From: Pseudomonas sp. KBW05
GTDB lineage: Bacteria > Pseudomonadota > Gammaproteobacteria > Pseudomonadales > Pseudomonadaceae
Direction: 5' to 3'
Assembly: GCF_003852405.1 (NCBI RefSeq)
Contig: NZ_QAJM01000002.1
Location: 1 to 64,000 of the forward strand
Length of the DNA stretch: 64,000 nt
Shown: positions 1 to 10,563 of the stretch, piece by piece
How the letters are laid out: every line of letters starts with the position of its first letter
Position numbering within the stretch: the first letter of the stretch is position 1
The notes under the pieces: model-generated
What the model saw: only the letters and a program-made list of their open reading frames with translations
Database searches by the model: none
What the model was told of the DNA's origin: nothing
Program-made: the position numbers and the translations under genes

Positions 1-15
1 GCCCGCTCCCACACA
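1..15. repeat. REP-element fragment at the window edge
   Basis: The first bases (GCCCGCTCCCACACA) match the outer arm of the REP doublet near 59.05 kb (CGCTCCCACACAAG). Only one arm is visible because the window begins here. It lies just beyond the 3' end of the leftward baeR gene, a usual place for such repeats. Confidence 0.4.
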
Positions 16-46
16 AGCTCATTCCTACCGTCGTTCCGCATTGGTC

Positions 47-709
47 TTAGAGTTGAAAGCGATACCCCACGCCATACAACGACTCAATCGGCGTTTCCCC
101 CGGGCACACCTGCTCCAGCTTGCGCCGCAGGTTGCGGATATGGCTGTCCACCGTGCGGTCGGTCACCACGCGGTGGTCGGAGTAGAGCTTGTCCAGCAAC
201 TGGTCGCGGGAGAACACCCGCCCCGGCGCACGGGCGAAGGTATTGAGCAAGCGCAGTTCCAGTGGCGTCAGGTCCAGCGCCACGCCGTCGAGGGTTGCCT
301 GGTATTGCGCTTCGTCGATCACCAGCCGTGGTGCGGCGCCGGTCAACAATTGCGGGCCACGGCGCAGGATCGCCTTGACCCTGGCCACCACTTCCCGTGG
401 GCTGAAGGGCTTGCAGATGTAGTCGTCGGCCCCCAGTTCCAGGCCGAGCAGGCGGTCCACTTCTTCCACGCGGGCGGTGATCATGATGATCGGCACGGCG
501 CTGAACCCCCGCAGGTCCTGGCACAGCTGGATGCCGTCGCGGCCGGGCAGCATCAGGTCGAGCAGGATCAGTTTCGGCGCGTGGGCGCGCACGGCGGGCA
601 CCACTTGCAGGCCGTTGTCCAGGCACTGCGTGGTGTAGCCGGCAGCGTTCAGGTAGTCCTGCATCAGGGCGGCGAGTTTGGGTTCGTCTTCGACGATCAG
701 AATGTCCAT
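47..709 (-). CDS. baeR: BaeR-type response regulator of a two-component system
   Basis: OmpR/PhoB-family DNA-binding response regulator of 220 residues, the normal length. The receiver domain spans about residues 1-115, with acidic residues at the start (VEDE), phospho-acceptor Asp51 in LLDLMLP and the conserved Lys100 in [10 protein letters not shown]. The winged-helix effector domain follows (LTPLELRLL, then [19 protein letters not shown] and a terminal YGVGYRF). The receiver and wing closely resemble E. coli BaeR, which controls envelope-stress and drug-export genes. It is transcribed after the sensor kinase with a 3-nt gap, so the two are co-expressed. The adjacent divergent RND pump operon is the probable target. 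Regulation of that pump is inferred from position only. Confidence 0.88.
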   Translation of the reverse strand: MDILIVEDEPKLAALMQDYLNAAGYTTQCLDNGLQVVPAVRAHAPKLILLDLMLPGRDGIQLCQDLRGFSAVPIIMITARVEEVDRLLGLELGADDYICKPFSPREVVARVKAILRRGPQLLTGAAPRLVIDEAQYQATLDGVALDLTPLELRLLNTFARAPGRVFSRDQLLDKLYSDHRVVTDRTVDSHIRNLRRKLEQVCPGETPIESLYGVGYRFQL

Positions 710-712
710 GGC

Positions 713-2098
713 TTATACGCTGCGGGGCAGGCGCAGGGTCAGCCACAGGCCGCCCAGGGGCGAGTGATCGGCGCTGAGGCTGCCGCCGTGGGCGAGGGCG
801 ATGCTGCGACAGATCGCCAACCCCAACCCGGCGCCGCCGCTTTCACGGTTGCGTGAGGATTCGCCCCGGTAGAAGCGCTCGAGCAGACGCGGCAGCTGAC
901 TGGCTGAGACGCCGGGGCCGGAGTCCATGAATTCGATGCGCACCTCGTCCCGCTCCACGACGGCGCTGATCCGCACCACGCCGCCCGGGTCGGTATAGCG
1001 CACGGCGTTCTCCAGCAGGTTGGAGAACAACTGCTGCAAGCGATCAGCGTCCGCGACCAACTCCAGCGGCTGGCTCGGCAGCTCCAACTCCACGCGTAAC
1101 CGCCGCGCATTGAGGCGCTCCTGGAACATGGCCACGCTGTGTTCCAACAACCCATTCAGCCCGCACGGCGCCTTGCGATAGGTCAGGGCGCCGACGTCCG
1201 CCAGCGACAGCTCATACAGGTCATCCACCAACTTGCTCAGCATGCTGACTTCGCCTTGCAGCGATTTCATCGCGTTCTGGTCCAGGCTGCGCACGCCGTC
1301 TTCAATCGCCTCCAGCTCGCCCCGCAGCACCGACAGCGGCGTGCGTAGCTCGTGGGAGACATCGGCCATGAACTCACGGCGCATCTGTTCGTTGCGCTCC
1401 AGGGTGTAGGCCAACTGGTTAAAGTCGCGAGCCAACTGGCCGACTTCATCAAAGGATGCAACGGCCACGCGGCTGCTGTAGTCGCCGCTGGCCAGGCGGT
1501 GGGTGGCGGCGGCCACGCGCTTGACCGGCTCCAGCAACGTGCGGGCGATCCACCAGGCAATCAGCATCGCCATCAACAGCGAGAACACGCCCATCGCCAG
1601 GCTGGTCCGAAACTGGTATTGCTGGAAACGCTCGCCGCCGGCTTCGGTCACGCTCTGGAACGGCGTCACGGCAAGCCAGCCGACGGTTTCACCGGCCACC
1701 ACAATCGGCAGGGCCAGGGCGTCGTCGCCGATGGCAGGGTAGCCGGTCACGCGTTTTTTGTCTTTATCCAGCAGGGCGATGCGGAACAGGGCGCCGGTCA
1801 GGTCGGAAATCTGCGGCGTCTTCAAATCACGAATCGCCTGCTTTACACCCGGCTCGGGGCGCATCACCTCAAACCAGCGGTCTGGCTGGTTGCGAAAGAA
1901 CTCCCAACTGCCCTCGCGTTCGTAGGCGGCCGCCAGGCGCGGCACCACCGGGGCCATGCGTTCCAGCGCCTGCTCGTTGATATAGCCGAGAAAGCCCCGG
2001 CCAAAACTCCAACTGGTGGCCACGCCCATGCTGAGGATGACCAGCAGCACACCGGCCAGCACTGCAATAAATAACTTGGTGGAGATACTCAGCTTCAT
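713..2098 (-). CDS. baeS: BaeS-type sensor histidine kinase
   Basis: Inner-membrane sensor kinase, 461 residues from the ATG at 2098 (MKLSISTKLF). A longer in-frame start at 2134 would put hydrophilic residues before the first membrane segment, so it is rejected. Layout: transmembrane helix about 8-30, periplasmic sensor domain about 31-163, second helix about 165-187, HAMP linker, and a dimerisation/phospho-acceptor helix with His249 in ADVSHELRTPL. The ATPase domain follows with an N box (LLENAVRY), a DSGPG motif and GGAGLGLAI. It pairs with the response regulator 3 nt downstream. E. coli BaeS senses envelope damage and toxic compounds; the ligand here is unknown. Confidence 0.87.
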   Translation of the reverse strand: MKLSISTKLFIAVLAGVLLVILSMGVATSWSFGRGFLGYINEQALERMAPVVPRLAAAYEREGSWEFFRNQPDRWFEVMRPEPGVKQAIRDLKTPQISDLTGALFRIALLDKDKKRVTGYPAIGDDALALPIVVAGETVGWLAVTPFQSVTEAGGERFQQYQFRTSLAMGVFSLLMAMLIAWWIARTLLEPVKRVAAATHRLASGDYSSRVAVASFDEVGQLARDFNQLAYTLERNEQMRREFMADVSHELRTPLSVLRGELEAIEDGVRSLDQNAMKSLQGEVSMLSKLVDDLYELSLADVGALTYRKAPCGLNGLLEHSVAMFQERLNARRLRVELELPSQPLELVADADRLQQLFSNLLENAVRYTDPGGVVRISAVVERDEVRIEFMDSGPGVSASQLPRLLERFYRGESSRNRESGGAGLGLAICRSIALAHGGSLSADHSPLGGLWLTLRLPRSV

Positions 2099-2248
2099 GC
2101 ACACAGGGCCGTCATCAAAAAGACACCCGCCCATTTAGGCCCCCAGGCGCGAAAGATTCAACCCGGGCGGGCAATCTTCAATTTTCCTGCACATTTGCCT
2201 CGCAGCATAAGGGTAACGCTTGCGCCATCCCGTCTTGCAGAGGCAGAT

Positions 2249-3418
2249 ATGTCGACCAAATTCTTCGCCAAATACCTGGTAACCGCCGCCGTTGTCCTTT
2301 CCCTGATTATTCTTGCCGTGCTCGGCGGCTGTTCGGCCGGCGACCCGGCGCCGCAGGCTGTCGCGCCAGAGGTCACGGTGCTTACCGTACAACCGAAAGC
2401 CCAGGTGCTGACCACGGAACTGGCCGGGCGCACCCAGGCCTTTATGGTCGCCGAGATCCGCCCGCAGGTCGGCGGCATCGTGCAGCAGCGCCTGTTCGTC
2501 GAAGGCGCCGAGGTCAAGGCCGGGCAAGCGCTGTACCAGCTGGATGCGGCGCCCTACAAGGCGGCGCTGGCCCAGGCCGAAGCCACCCTGAGCAAGGCGC
2601 GCGCCAGCCTCAAGTCGGCGCAAACCACCGCCACACGCAATGCGCAGTTGGTGAAGATCGACGCCATCAGCCAGCAAACCCACGAAGACTCGCAGGCCAC
2701 GCTGCTGACCGCTACTGCCGACGTACAAGTGGCCGAAGCCGACGTGGCCACCGCGCGCATCAACCTCGGCTACACGCGCATCAGCTCACCGGTGAGCGGG
2801 CGCATCGAAACCTCCACCGTGACCCCCGGCGCACTGGTCGTGGCCAACCAGGACACGGCCCTGACCACCGTGCAGCAACTCGACCCGCTGTACGTCGATG
2901 TCGTGCAGTCCACCACCGAACTGCTCGGCCTCAAGCGCGACCTGGCCAGCGGCGTATTGCAGGCCAACGCCGACGGTGAAGCGCGCATCAGCCTCAAACT
3001 GGATGACGGCAGCACCTACAACCATGAAGGCCGCCTGACCTTCAGCGGCGTCAGCGTCAACCAGAGCACCGGCACCGTGACCTTGCGTGCGGTGTTCGAA
3101 AACCCCGAGCACTTGCTGCTGCCGGGCATGTACGTGCGCGGTGTGCTGGAGCAGGCCCGTGACCAACAGGCGATCCTCATCCCGCAACGGGCCGTGAGCC
3201 GCAGCGCCAGCGGCGTGACCTCGGTGTTGCTGGTGGTGGATGGCAAGGTCGAGCAACGCCTGCTGACGGTCGACCGTACCGTGGGCAACCAATGGTGGGT
3301 GACGGCCGGGTTGCAGGCCGGTGATCAGGTGATCGTCGAAGGCGGGCAAAAAGTTCGCGTCGGCGCCGTGGTGCAGACCAAGGCCGCCGTCGCCGGCGCA
3401 CTGGCGCAGGAGGGTTGA
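2249..3418 (+). CDS. RND efflux periplasmic adaptor lipoprotein (MexA/AcrA type)
   Basis: Membrane-fusion protein linking the inner-membrane pump to the outer-membrane channel. The start chosen is ATG 2249 ([10 protein letters not shown]), because it opens a clean signal peptide with a lipobox ending at Cys28 (LGGC). An upstream in-frame start at 2195 would add 18 charged residues before the signal. The 389 residues show the lipoyl/hairpin region ([46 protein letters not shown]), a helical hairpin of about residues 100-165, and the beta-barrel and membrane-proximal domains. It is the first gene of a three-gene operon divergent from baeSR and its stop lies 3 nt before the pump start codon. The substrate range cannot be read from sequence. 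Confidence 0.9.
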   Translation: MSTKFFAKYLVTAAVVLSLIILAVLGGCSAGDPAPQAVAPEVTVLTVQPKAQVLTTELAGRTQAFMVAEIRPQVGGIVQQRLFVEGAEVKAGQALYQLDAAPYKAALAQAEATLSKARASLKSAQTTATRNAQLVKIDAISQQTHEDSQATLLTATADVQVAEADVATARINLGYTRISSPVSGRIETSTVTPGALVVANQDTALTTVQQLDPLYVDVVQSTTELLGLKRDLASGVLQANADGEARISLKLDDGSTYNHEGRLTFSGVSVNQSTGTVTLRAVFENPEHLLLPGMYVRGVLEQARDQQAILIPQRAVSRSASGVTSVLLVVDGKVEQRLLTVDRTVGNQWWVTAGLQAGDQVIVEGGQKVRVGAVVQTKAAVAGALAQEG

Positions 3419-3420
3419 GC

Positions 3421-6400
3421 ATGGCGCGTTTTTTTATTGATCGCCCGATTTTTGCCTGGGTCATTGCCATCGTGATCATGCTCGGCGGTGCGCTGTCCAT
3501 CAGCCAGTTGCCGCTGGAGCAATACCCCGACATCGCGCCGCCGACGGTGCGTATCTCCGCGACCTACACCGGTGCGTCGGCCAAGACCGTCGAAGACTCG
3601 GTGACCCAAGTCATCGAGCAGGCGCTCACCGGCCTCGACAACCTGACCTACATGTCGTCCTCCAGCAGCTCGGCGGGCAGCGCCAGCATCAACCTGACCT
3701 TTGGCGCCGGCACCGACCCGGACGTGGCGCAAATGCAGGTGCAGAACAAGCTGCAACAGGCCGAGTCGCGTTTGCCGCAGTCGGTGCAAAGCGAAGGCTT
3801 GACGGTGACCAAGGGCGGTTCGGACTTCCTGATGATCGCCGCGCTGACCTCGGACAATCCCAGTGTCACCGGCACGCAGATCGGTGATTACGTCTCCAGC
3901 ACCTTGCTCGACTCCATCAGCCGCCTCGACGGCGTGGGCGAGGTGCAAACCCTCGGCTCGGGCTACGCCATGCGCATCTGGCTGGATCCGGAGCTGCTGG
4001 AAAAATACGCACTGATGCCGTCTGACGTGAGCAGCGCCCTTGAAGCACAAAATACCGAAGTCTCGGCCGGCCAGCTTGGCGCGTTACCGGCAGTGAAAGG
4101 CCAGCAACTCAACGCCACCATTACCGCGCGCAGCAAACTGCAAACCGCCGAAGAATTTCGCAATGTGGTGGTCAAGTCCGGCAGCGACGGTGCGCTGGTG
4201 CTGCTGGGCGACGTGGCCACGGTAGAGCTGGGCAGCGAGAGCTATGACATCAACTCGGCGCTCAACGGCAAGCCGGCAGCAGCCATGGGCGTGCAACTGG
4301 CGGCGGGTGCGAATGCGCTGAGCGTGGGCGAAGCGGTCAAGGCCAAGCTGGCGGAACTGGAGCCGTTCTACCCCAGCGAAATGCAGCTGAAAAACGTGAT
4401 TGCCTACGACACCACGCCGTTCGTGAGCCTGTCCATCGAGGAAGTGGTCAAGTCCCTCGGCGAGGCCATCGTGCTGGTGGTGCTGATCATGTTCCTGTTC
4501 CTGCAGAACTTTCGCGCCACGCTGATCCCGGCGATTACCGTGCCGGTGGTACTGCTTGGCACCTTTGGCGTGCTGGCCCTGTTTGGCTATTCGATCAACA
4601 CCCTGACCATGTTCGCCATGGTCTTGGCCATCGGTTTGTTGGTGGACGATGCGATTGTGGTGGTGGAGAACGTCGAGCGGGTGATGAGCGAAGAAGGGCT
4701 GCCGCCCCTGGAGGCCACGCGCAAGTCGATGGCGGAGATCACCAGCGCCCTGGTAGGCATCGCGCTGGTGCTGAGCGCGGTGTTTATCCCCATGGCGTTT
4801 TTTGGCGGCTCGACGGGGATTATCTACCGGCAGTTTTCCGTGACCATTGTCTCGGCCATGGTTCTTTCGGTGTTGGTGGCGATGACCCTCACGCCCGCGC
4901 TGTGCGCCACCTTGCTCAAGCCCACGGACGCCCAGGGCCATGGCGCCCAGCGTGGTTTCTTTGGCTGGTTCAACCGCAGCTTCGAGCGCAGTTCCCTTGC
5001 CTATGAACGCCTGGTCGACGGCGTGTTGCAACGCGGGCGCGGTAGCCTGTTGATTTATGGGCTGGTGGCGGCGGCGATGGCAGCGGGGTACGCGAGCCTG
5101 CCCACCTCGTTTCTGCCGGATGAAGACCAGGGCACCCTGATGGCGCAGCTCCGATTGCCGGTGGGCGCCACCGACAGCCGCACCCAGGCGGTGATGACGC
5201 AGTTCGAGGACTACATGCTCAAGCAGCCGGAAGTCGACGCGATGATCAGCATCACCGGCCTGGGCATTGGCGGCAACAGCCAGAACACCGCGCGTGCGTT
5301 TATCCGCCTCAAGGACTGGAGCGAGCGTACGGCCCGCGGCCAGGATGCGGCCTCGATTGCCCAGCGGGCGACGCTGGCGTTGCAAAGCATCGGGGATGCC
5401 GACGTGTTCGTCATGCAACCGCCGGCAGTGCGTGGCCTTGGCCAGAGTTCGGGGTTCGATTTGCAGCTCAAGGACCTCGGCGGCCTCGGTCACGATGCGT
5501 TGGTCGCGGCCCGTGAACAATTTATCGAGCTGGCCAAGCAAGACCCGCGCTTGCTCGGCGTGCGCGCCAACGGCCTGGACGATACGCCGCAGCTCAAGGT
5601 GACGATCGACGACCGCAAGGCCGGGGCCTTGAGCCTGAGCACCAGCGATATCAACACCACCTTGTCCACGGCGTTGGGCGGCAGCTACGTGAATGACTTC
5701 CTCAACCAGGGCCGGGTGAAGAAGGTGTACGTGCAGGGCGCCGCCGAATCGCGCATGCAGGCAGCCGACCTGAGCCATTGGTTCGTGCGCAACAGCCTGG
5801 GTGAGATGGTGCCGTTTTCGTCCTTCGCCGGCAGTGCGTGGAGCTACGGCTCGCCGCTGTTGGAACGCTACAACGGCAGCGCGTCCCTGGAAGTGGTGGG
5901 TGACCCGGCGCCTGGCGTGAGTTCCGGCACGGCGATGGACGCGGTGGAAGCCATCGTCAAGCAACTGCCCGTGGGCATTGGTTATGAGTGGACGGGGCAG
6001 TCTTACCAGCTGCGCCTGTCCGGTTCGCAGGCGCCGTTGCTGTATGCGGTCTCGGTGCTGTTTGTATTCCTCTGCCTGGCGGCGTTGTACGAGAGTTGGT
6101 CGGTGCCGTTTTCGGTGATCCTGGTGGTGCCGCTGGGGGTGGTTGGCGCGGTGCTGGCGACCAAAGTCAGCGGCCTGAGCAATGACGTGTACTTCCAGGT
6201 CGGGCTGTTGACCACCGTGGGCCTGGCGGCGAAGAACGCGATCCTGATCGTCGAGTTTGCCAAGCACCTGCAAGAGCAGGGCGCAAGCCTGCGCGAGGCG
6301 ACCTTGATCGCCGTGCGCCAACGCCTGCGGCCGATCCTGATGACCTCCCTGGCGTTTATGTTCGGCGTGCTCCCCCTGGCCCTGAGCAGCGGCGCAGGTT

Positions 6401-6552
6401 CTGCCGGGCGGCAGGCCATCGGCACGGGCGTGCTGGGCGGCATGTTCAGCGCCACGCTGCTGGGGATCTTTTTTGTCCCGCTGTTCTTCGTGATGATCCG
6501 CCGCCGTTTCGGTCGCGTGTCGACTCCATCTGCCCCTACAGGTGACGCATGA
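3421..6552 (+). CDS. RND multidrug efflux pump, HAE-1 family (MexB/AcrB type)
   Basis: Proton-driven inner-membrane pump, 1043 residues, the usual length. The start is ATG 3421 ([14 protein letters not shown]), the canonical N-terminus of the family; a TTG two codons earlier is also in frame. It has twelve predicted membrane helices with two large periplasmic loops, the proton-relay pair Asp-Asp in [13 protein letters not shown], and the conserved Lys in [13 protein letters not shown]. The motif [11 protein letters not shown] is also typical (here [12 protein letters not shown]). It overlaps the outer-membrane factor gene by four bases (ATGA), indicating translational coupling. It is probably induced through the divergent BaeSR-type system, by inference from context. 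Confidence 0.93.
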   Translation: MARFFIDRPIFAWVIAIVIMLGGALSISQLPLEQYPDIAPPTVRISATYTGASAKTVEDSVTQVIEQALTGLDNLTYMSSSSSSAGSASINLTFGAGTDPDVAQMQVQNKLQQAESRLPQSVQSEGLTVTKGGSDFLMIAALTSDNPSVTGTQIGDYVSSTLLDSISRLDGVGEVQTLGSGYAMRIWLDPELLEKYALMPSDVSSALEAQNTEVSAGQLGALPAVKGQQLNATITARSKLQTAEEFRNVVVKSGSDGALVLLGDVATVELGSESYDINSALNGKPAAAMGVQLAAGANALSVGEAVKAKLAELEPFYPSEMQLKNVIAYDTTPFVSLSIEEVVKSLGEAIVLVVLIMFLFLQNFRATLIPAITVPVVLLGTFGVLALFGYSINTLTMFAMVLAIGLLVDDAIVVVENVERVMSEEGLPPLEATRKSMAEITSALVGIALVLSAVFIPMAFFGGSTGIIYRQFSVTIVSAMVLSVLVAMTLTPALCATLLKPTDAQGHGAQRGFFGWFNRSFERSSLAYERLVDGVLQRGRGSLLIYGLVAAAMAAGYASLPTSFLPDEDQGTLMAQLRLPVGATDSRTQAVMTQFEDYMLKQPEVDAMISITGLGIGGNSQNTARAFIRLKDWSERTARGQDAASIAQRATLALQSIGDADVFVMQPPAVRGLGQSSGFDLQLKDLGGLGHDALVAAREQFIELAKQDPRLLGVRANGLDDTPQLKVTIDDRKAGALSLSTSDINTTLSTALGGSYVNDFLNQGRVKKVYVQGAAESRMQAADLSHWFVRNSLGEMVPFSSFAGSAWSYGSPLLERYNGSASLEVVGDPAPGVSSGTAMDAVEAIVKQLPVGIGYEWTGQSYQLRLSGSQAPLLYAVSVLFVFLCLAALYESWSVPFSVILVVPLGVVGAVLATKVSGLSNDVYFQVGLLTTVGLAAKNAILIVEFAKHLQEQGASLREATLIAVRQRLRPILMTSLAFMFGVLPLALSSGAGSAGRQAIGTGVLGGMFSATLLGIFFVPLFFVMIRRRFGRVSTPSAPTGDA

Positions 6553-7934
6553 TCAAGTTTCACTGGCCCTTGCTGGCCGTCCTGGCGCTGAGTGGTTGCG
6601 TCAATCTGGCGCCGCAGTATGAGCGGCCCGAAGCCCCCATCCCCGTGCAGTGGCAAGCCGGCGTCAAAGGTGATGTCGCGGCGGATATCCAATGGCAGCA
6701 GTTCTTTACCGACAGCCGCCTGGCCCAATTGCAGACCCTGGCCCTGGCCAACAACCGCGACCTGCGCCTGGCCAGCCTGAATATCGAAAAGGCCCAGGCC
6801 CAATACCGCATCCAGCGTGCGGCGGCGTTGCCGAGCATTGATGCGGGCGTGAGCGGCACCCACAGCCGCACGCCGGGCTCGTTGTCGAGCAGCGGCGCGG
6901 CGTCGACCAGCCACGACTACAGCGCGCAACTGGGGTTGAGCAGTTATGAAGTGGACGTGTTCGGCCGCGTGCAGAACCTGCAGGATGAAGCCCTGCAAGC
7001 CTACCTGGCGCTGACCGAAACCCGGCGCAGCACACAGATCAGCCTGGTGGCCGAAGTGGCGACGGCCTGGTTGACCCTGGCCGCCGACAACGAGCGCTTG
7101 CAACTGGCCCAGGACACCTTGGCCAGCCAGCAGGCCACCTATGAGCTGACCCAGCGCAGCCACGCCCTCGGCGGTTCCGCCGCGCTGGCGGTAGCCCAGG
7201 CGCAAACCACCGTCGAGTCGGCGCGCGGCGACGTGGCGGAGTATCAGAGCCAGATCCTGCAAGACCGCAACGCGTTGCGCCTGTTGGTCGGCAGCGACAT
7301 CCCCGACGCGCTGCTGCCGGGCACGCACCTGGAGTCTGCCGCTGCCTTGGTGCAAGTGCCGGGTGAATTGCCGTCGAGCCTGTTGCAGCGACGGCCGGAT
7401 GTGCTGGCGGCGGAACACAGCCTGCAATCGGCGAATATCGACATTGGCGCGGCGCGGGCGGCGTTCTTTCCCACCATCAGCCTGACGGCCAACGCCGGTT
7501 CTGCCAGTTCGGCCTTGTCCGGGCTGTTCAAGGCTGGCAGTGGCGCGTGGACGTTTGCGCCGAGCATCAGCCTGCCGATTTTCGATGCCGGCAGTAACCG
7601 CGCCACGCTGGATGCGGCCAAGGTCGAGAAGGAGATCCAGGTGCAGACCTATCAACAAACCCTGCAAACCGCGTTCAAGGAAGTCGCCGATGCGCTGGCA
7701 GTGCGCAGCACCCTTGACCAGCGCCTGGCCGCGCAGCAGGCGTTTACCGATGCCAGCCAGAAAAGTTTCGAGCTGTCCGATGCACTCTATCGCGCCGGGT
7801 CGCAAAGCTATCTTGAGGCCCTGGATTCGCAGCGCTCGCTGTACAGCGCCGAACAGGACCTGATCACCTTGCGCCTGGCCGAACAGAGCAATCGGGTGAC
7901 GTTGTACAAGGTCATGGGGGGAGGGTGGCAGTAA
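6549..7934 (+). CDS. Outer-membrane channel of the RND pump (OprM/NodT family)
   Basis: TolC-like outer-membrane factor of 461 residues. The signal peptide has a lipobox ending at Cys17 (LALSGC), so it is a lipoprotein. Two homologous outer-membrane-efflux repeats are visible, with the usual [21 protein letters not shown] and [28 protein letters not shown] segments. It forms the trimeric exit duct for the adaptor and pump encoded immediately upstream. Its ATG overlaps the pump stop codon as ATGA, so the stoichiometry is probably set by coupled translation. Confidence 0.91.
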   Translation: MIKFHWPLLAVLALSGCVNLAPQYERPEAPIPVQWQAGVKGDVAADIQWQQFFTDSRLAQLQTLALANNRDLRLASLNIEKAQAQYRIQRAAALPSIDAGVSGTHSRTPGSLSSSGAASTSHDYSAQLGLSSYEVDVFGRVQNLQDEALQAYLALTETRRSTQISLVAEVATAWLTLAADNERLQLAQDTLASQQATYELTQRSHALGGSAALAVAQAQTTVESARGDVAEYQSQILQDRNALRLLVGSDIPDALLPGTHLESAAALVQVPGELPSSLLQRRPDVLAAEHSLQSANIDIGAARAAFFPTISLTANAGSASSALSGLFKAGSGAWTFAPSISLPIFDAGSNRATLDAAKVEKEIQVQTYQQTLQTAFKEVADALAVRSTLDQRLAAQQAFTDASQKSFELSDALYRAGSQSYLEALDSQRSLYSAEQDLITLRLAEQSNRVTLYKVMGGGWQ

Positions 7935-7997
7935 GCCTGCGTTGATCCCTTGTAGGAATGCCACTAGGATCATGCCCTTTTTCAAGGGAATGAGACG

Positions 7998-8396
7998 ATG
8001 CTGGCAAACTTGCAAAAGATTGGCGCGCTGTTCGCGGCGAGCCTGGCCCTGACCGGTTGTATCCATTACGAACACGACAGTGCGAAAGGCAAACCCGCCG
8101 AGCAAGTCGTGACGATCCAGCAGTTCGATAAGTCGCTGACGATCGTCAAGATCGACGGGGAGCAGACCCTGTACTGGCTGAGCCGCCAGAGCGAATACCG
8201 CGTGGGGGCTGGCGTCCATACCCTGCAGGTGCGCAAGTTCATCACCGCGCAGACGAACACGGCACTGGTTCCGCTGACCGTGGAGCTGGCCCCGGGGCGT
8301 ACGTATGGGCTGTATGGTTTTTCGTCGTTGAACCAGTGGAGCTATGACATTCGTGACATCGAGACGGGGCAAAGTGCCTCGGTCGTCAAGCCGTGA
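7998..8396 (+). CDS. Small putative lipoprotein of unknown function
   Basis: A 132-residue protein with a lipoprotein signal (LALTGC, Cys about 21) and a mature part predicted to be mostly beta-strand. A purine-rich ribosome site (AAGGGAATGAG) precedes ATG 7998. It starts 63 nt after the efflux channel gene on the same strand, so it could be read through from that operon, but the gap is large enough for an own promoter. The composition resembles small envelope lipoproteins of the DUF2846 kind, which I cannot confirm by eye. No function is assigned. Confidence 0.7.
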   Translation: MLANLQKIGALFAASLALTGCIHYEHDSAKGKPAEQVVTIQQFDKSLTIVKIDGEQTLYWLSRQSEYRVGAGVHTLQVRKFITAQTNTALVPLTVELAPGRTYGLYGFSSLNQWSYDIRDIETGQSASVVKP

Positions 8397-8407
8397 GGGA
8401 TCACACT

Positions 8408-8779
8408 ATGCTGCGCAGGTTTTTTACCCATGCCTTGGCGCTGAGCGCCGTGTTCGCGAGTTCCGGTGCCTGGGCGTGGTACAGCGAGGGCGACAAGATC
8501 ATCATGACCGTGCAGGAGCGCCAGTACTGCCGCACGTGGGAGGCTGATGGCATTGCCGCCATGTGGGCGCGGCAGGAAAACACCGAGCCGCCTTGGCAGG
8601 GGAGCGGCACCACTGATATGGAAAAAAGCATACGCACTGTGTTTATGCGTCAGGTCCAGGACTACCCGATCGAAAGCACCAAGGAAGCCCGCATGGCGGT
8701 TATTGAAAAATACGGCAAGCAGATGGAGATGCGCTGCTTCGGCGCCATTACCTCCAAGCCCTCAACCAAAGCACCTTGA
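8408..8779 (+). CDS. Small exported protein of unknown function
   Basis: A 123-residue protein with a classical signal peptide (MLRRFFTHALALSAVFASSGAWA, cleavage after AWA). The mature part has two cysteines (YCRTW and MRCFG) that could form a disulphide in the periplasm. I chose ATG 8408 because it begins the signal sequence directly; a GTG at 8393 is also in frame and overlaps the stop of the preceding lipoprotein gene. The two genes are therefore very likely co-transcribed. I do not recognise the family. Confidence 0.68.
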   Translation: MLRRFFTHALALSAVFASSGAWAWYSEGDKIIMTVQERQYCRTWEADGIAAMWARQENTEPPWQGSGTTDMEKSIRTVFMRQVQDYPIESTKEARMAVIEKYGKQMEMRCFGAITSKPSTKAP

Positions 8780-9058
8780 TCACGGCCACGGTGTGGGCGC
8801 AGGTTTGGGCTGCTTCTTGAAGTAGCCCGTGCGCAGGTAGCGCGCCAGGCGCCAGATGCCGTAGGCCACCGCCGCCACCAGCACGCCGCCGATGACGTGG
8901 CCGATCGCCAGGCCATGCTCGTAGGACGTCAAATAGCCCCGGCGCCACAGGTGTACGGCGTCGGCAATCGTCCTTGGGGTTTGAATCCACATCATGATGG
9001 ACAGGACATATACCGGGAGCGAGGCCACAAGACGTAGCCAGTAAGCGGTCTTGCTCAT
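8780..9058 (-). CDS. Small inner-membrane protein, function unknown
   Basis: A 92-residue protein with two hydrophobic segments, about residues 7-26 (WLRLVASLPVYVLSIMMW) and 50-70 (AIGHVIGGVLVAAVAYGIW), and a basic, proline-rich tail (KKQPKPAPTP). It converges tail to tail with the exported-protein gene with no spacer. It is probably a real gene because its codon use matches its neighbours and the membrane pattern is coherent. No family is recognised. Confidence 0.6.
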   Translation of the reverse strand: MSKTAYWLRLVASLPVYVLSIMMWIQTPRTIADAVHLWRRGYLTSYEHGLAIGHVIGGVLVAAVAYGIWRLARYLRTGYFKKQPKPAPTPWP

Positions 9059-9195
9059 CTGTTGTTTCTTCCTTGGGGTGTGTAACCGAGCGCGGCATAT
9101 TATAGCTTTTTTGATACCAAGTTTACCCCGGCGAAGCTGGCGTAATGATGGCTACGCGGCGTATAAAGTTCGCCAATTGCTATCGAGAACTTGCC

Positions 9196-9642
9196 ATGAA
9201 CGTCACTATCGCCAGTACCCCCAGCGCAGCAACCACACCCGCGGTCAGCAGTGCCAGCAGCACTGACACCACGGCGACGGACACCACCACCAGCGAAGCC
9301 TCCAGCAGCACCAGCGCCAGCACGGATAGCAACAAGGCAGGCGGCGCAGGCGCAGGTGCAGGCGCGGCAACCACCTCGACCTCGGAAGAGTCCGATACCG
9401 TCAAGGCCCTGAAAAAACAGATCGAAGAACTGCAAAAGCAACTGCAAGAACAACAGCAAGCGGTGCAGAAAGCCCAGTCCAGCAAACAGAGCGAAGACGC
9501 CAAGGTCGCGGCAGTGGCGGCGGCGCAATCCCAGGTGAGCGCTACCTCAGCGGCATTGCAGACCGCGACGGCGGCATTGTTGCAGGCGGTCACCGCTGAG
9601 GGCGGCGACACCTCGGGCACGCTGGTCAGCACCACGGCCTGA
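9196..9642 (+). CDS. Ser/Thr-rich low-complexity protein with a coiled coil (FlxA-like)
   Basis: A 148-residue protein from ATG 9196 (MNVTIAST). The first half is almost only Ser, Thr, Ala and Asp, then there is a Gly-Ala run (GGAGAGAGA), then a strong coiled coil at about residues 72-105 (VKALKKQIEELQKQLQEQQQ), and an Ala-rich tail. This architecture fits small FlxA-like proteins in Pseudomonas, whose role is not established. A start at 9145 is in frame but adds basic residues unlike the rest. There is no signal peptide. It stands alone between divergent and convergent neighbours. Confidence 0.6.
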   Translation: MNVTIASTPSAATTPAVSSASSTDTTATDTTTSEASSSTSASTDSNKAGGAGAGAGAATTSTSEESDTVKALKKQIEELQKQLQEQQQAVQKAQSSKQSEDAKVAAVAAAQSQVSATSAALQTATAALLQAVTAEGGDTSGTLVSTTA

Positions 9643-9651
9643 CGCCACGCT

Positions 9652-10530
9652 TCACTTCGCCACGGCGGCCATCAGCAGCTTGCGAATCTCCCCGGTAATC
9701 GCACTTTTGGTGCCTTGCTCCAGAATCCCCACCCGCCGTACCGCCAAGTCGCCCGGCAGCGGCAGGACGCGCAGGCTGGGGTCTTTGTGCCAGTCAAAGT
9801 TCTTCAGCAACGGCACGATTGCCACCCCGACTTGCTGGCGTACCAGATCGGCGATGCCGATGATCGAGTTCAGCTCCAGGATCTCCAGCGGCTCCACCGA
9901 CTCACTCTTGATGATCGACTGCACCTTGCGGCCCACGGCGGTGGAGCGGTCATAGCGAATGAACGGCTGGGTGCGCAGCAACTCCACGGCATCGTTGATC
10001 CCGGCGGTCTGCGTGGCATTCGCGAGCATCACGATGGGTTCGTTGTAGAGCAGGGTCCAGCTCAGGCCGTCGAAGTTTTGCCGCGCCGTCTCGATCAGCA
10101 AGGCGGCGTCGAGCTTGGCGGCGTGGACCAGGTTGACCACTTCGTCGGAGCGCGCGGTCATCAGGTTGACCGAGATGCGCGGGTGGAGCTTTTTCAGTTG
10201 CACCAGGCAGTTGGCAAGCAGGCCCATGCCCGAGGTAATCCCGCCAATCGACACCTCACCCTCCATGGCCTCGCCATCGGGCGCTTCGGCGATCATCTGC
10301 TCGTAGTCCGCCAGCAGGCGCTTGGCCTTGGGCAGCAACAACACGCCGTCGCGGCTGAGCTTGATCTGGCGCTGGCTGCGGTCGAACAGCGGGCGGCGCA
10401 TTTCCTCTTCAAGGGCGCGCATTTGCTGGCCAACGGCGGCATTGGTGAGGGCTACGCGGTCGGCGGCAGCGGCAAAGCTGCCGTACTCGGCGACGGCGAT
10501 AAAGGTCTTGAAGAAGCGAATGCTGCTCAT
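9652..10530 (-). CDS. LysR-family transcriptional regulator
   Basis: A 292-residue regulator, normal for the family. The N-terminal winged helix-turn-helix is at residues 1-60 (RFFKTFIAVAEYGSFAAAADRVALTNAAVGQQMRALE). A linker and a periplasmic-binding-protein-like effector domain follow (about 90-290). No obvious target lies divergent to it: the toxin-antitoxin genes are upstream on the same strand. It may act elsewhere or on the hydrolase and transporter module starting at 11.3 kb, but that is only proximity. It ends 10 nt from the convergent coiled-coil gene. Confidence 0.85.
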   Translation of the reverse strand: MSSIRFFKTFIAVAEYGSFAAAADRVALTNAAVGQQMRALEEEMRRPLFDRSQRQIKLSRDGVLLLPKAKRLLADYEQMIAEAPDGEAMEGEVSIGGITSGMGLLANCLVQLKKLHPRISVNLMTARSDEVVNLVHAAKLDAALLIETARQNFDGLSWTLLYNEPIVMLANATQTAGINDAVELLRTQPFIRYDRSTAVGRKVQSIIKSESVEPLEILELNSIIGIADLVRQQVGVAIVPLLKNFDWHKDPSLRVLPLPGDLAVRRVGILEQGTKSAITGEIRKLLMAAVAK

Positions 10531-10563
10531 GGGGAGCCTACAGAAATCGGGAAAAAGACGACG

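Noticed and set aside
4084-6321. A 745-codon open frame on the minus strand inside the RND pump gene
   Set aside because: It mirrors the pump gene, is rich in His, Gln and Arg as GC-rich antisense frames are, and has no motif or ribosome site.
6003-8372. A 789-codon open frame on the minus strand across the pump, channel and lipoprotein genes
   Set aside because: It runs antisense through three well-supported genes and shows no protein-like pattern.
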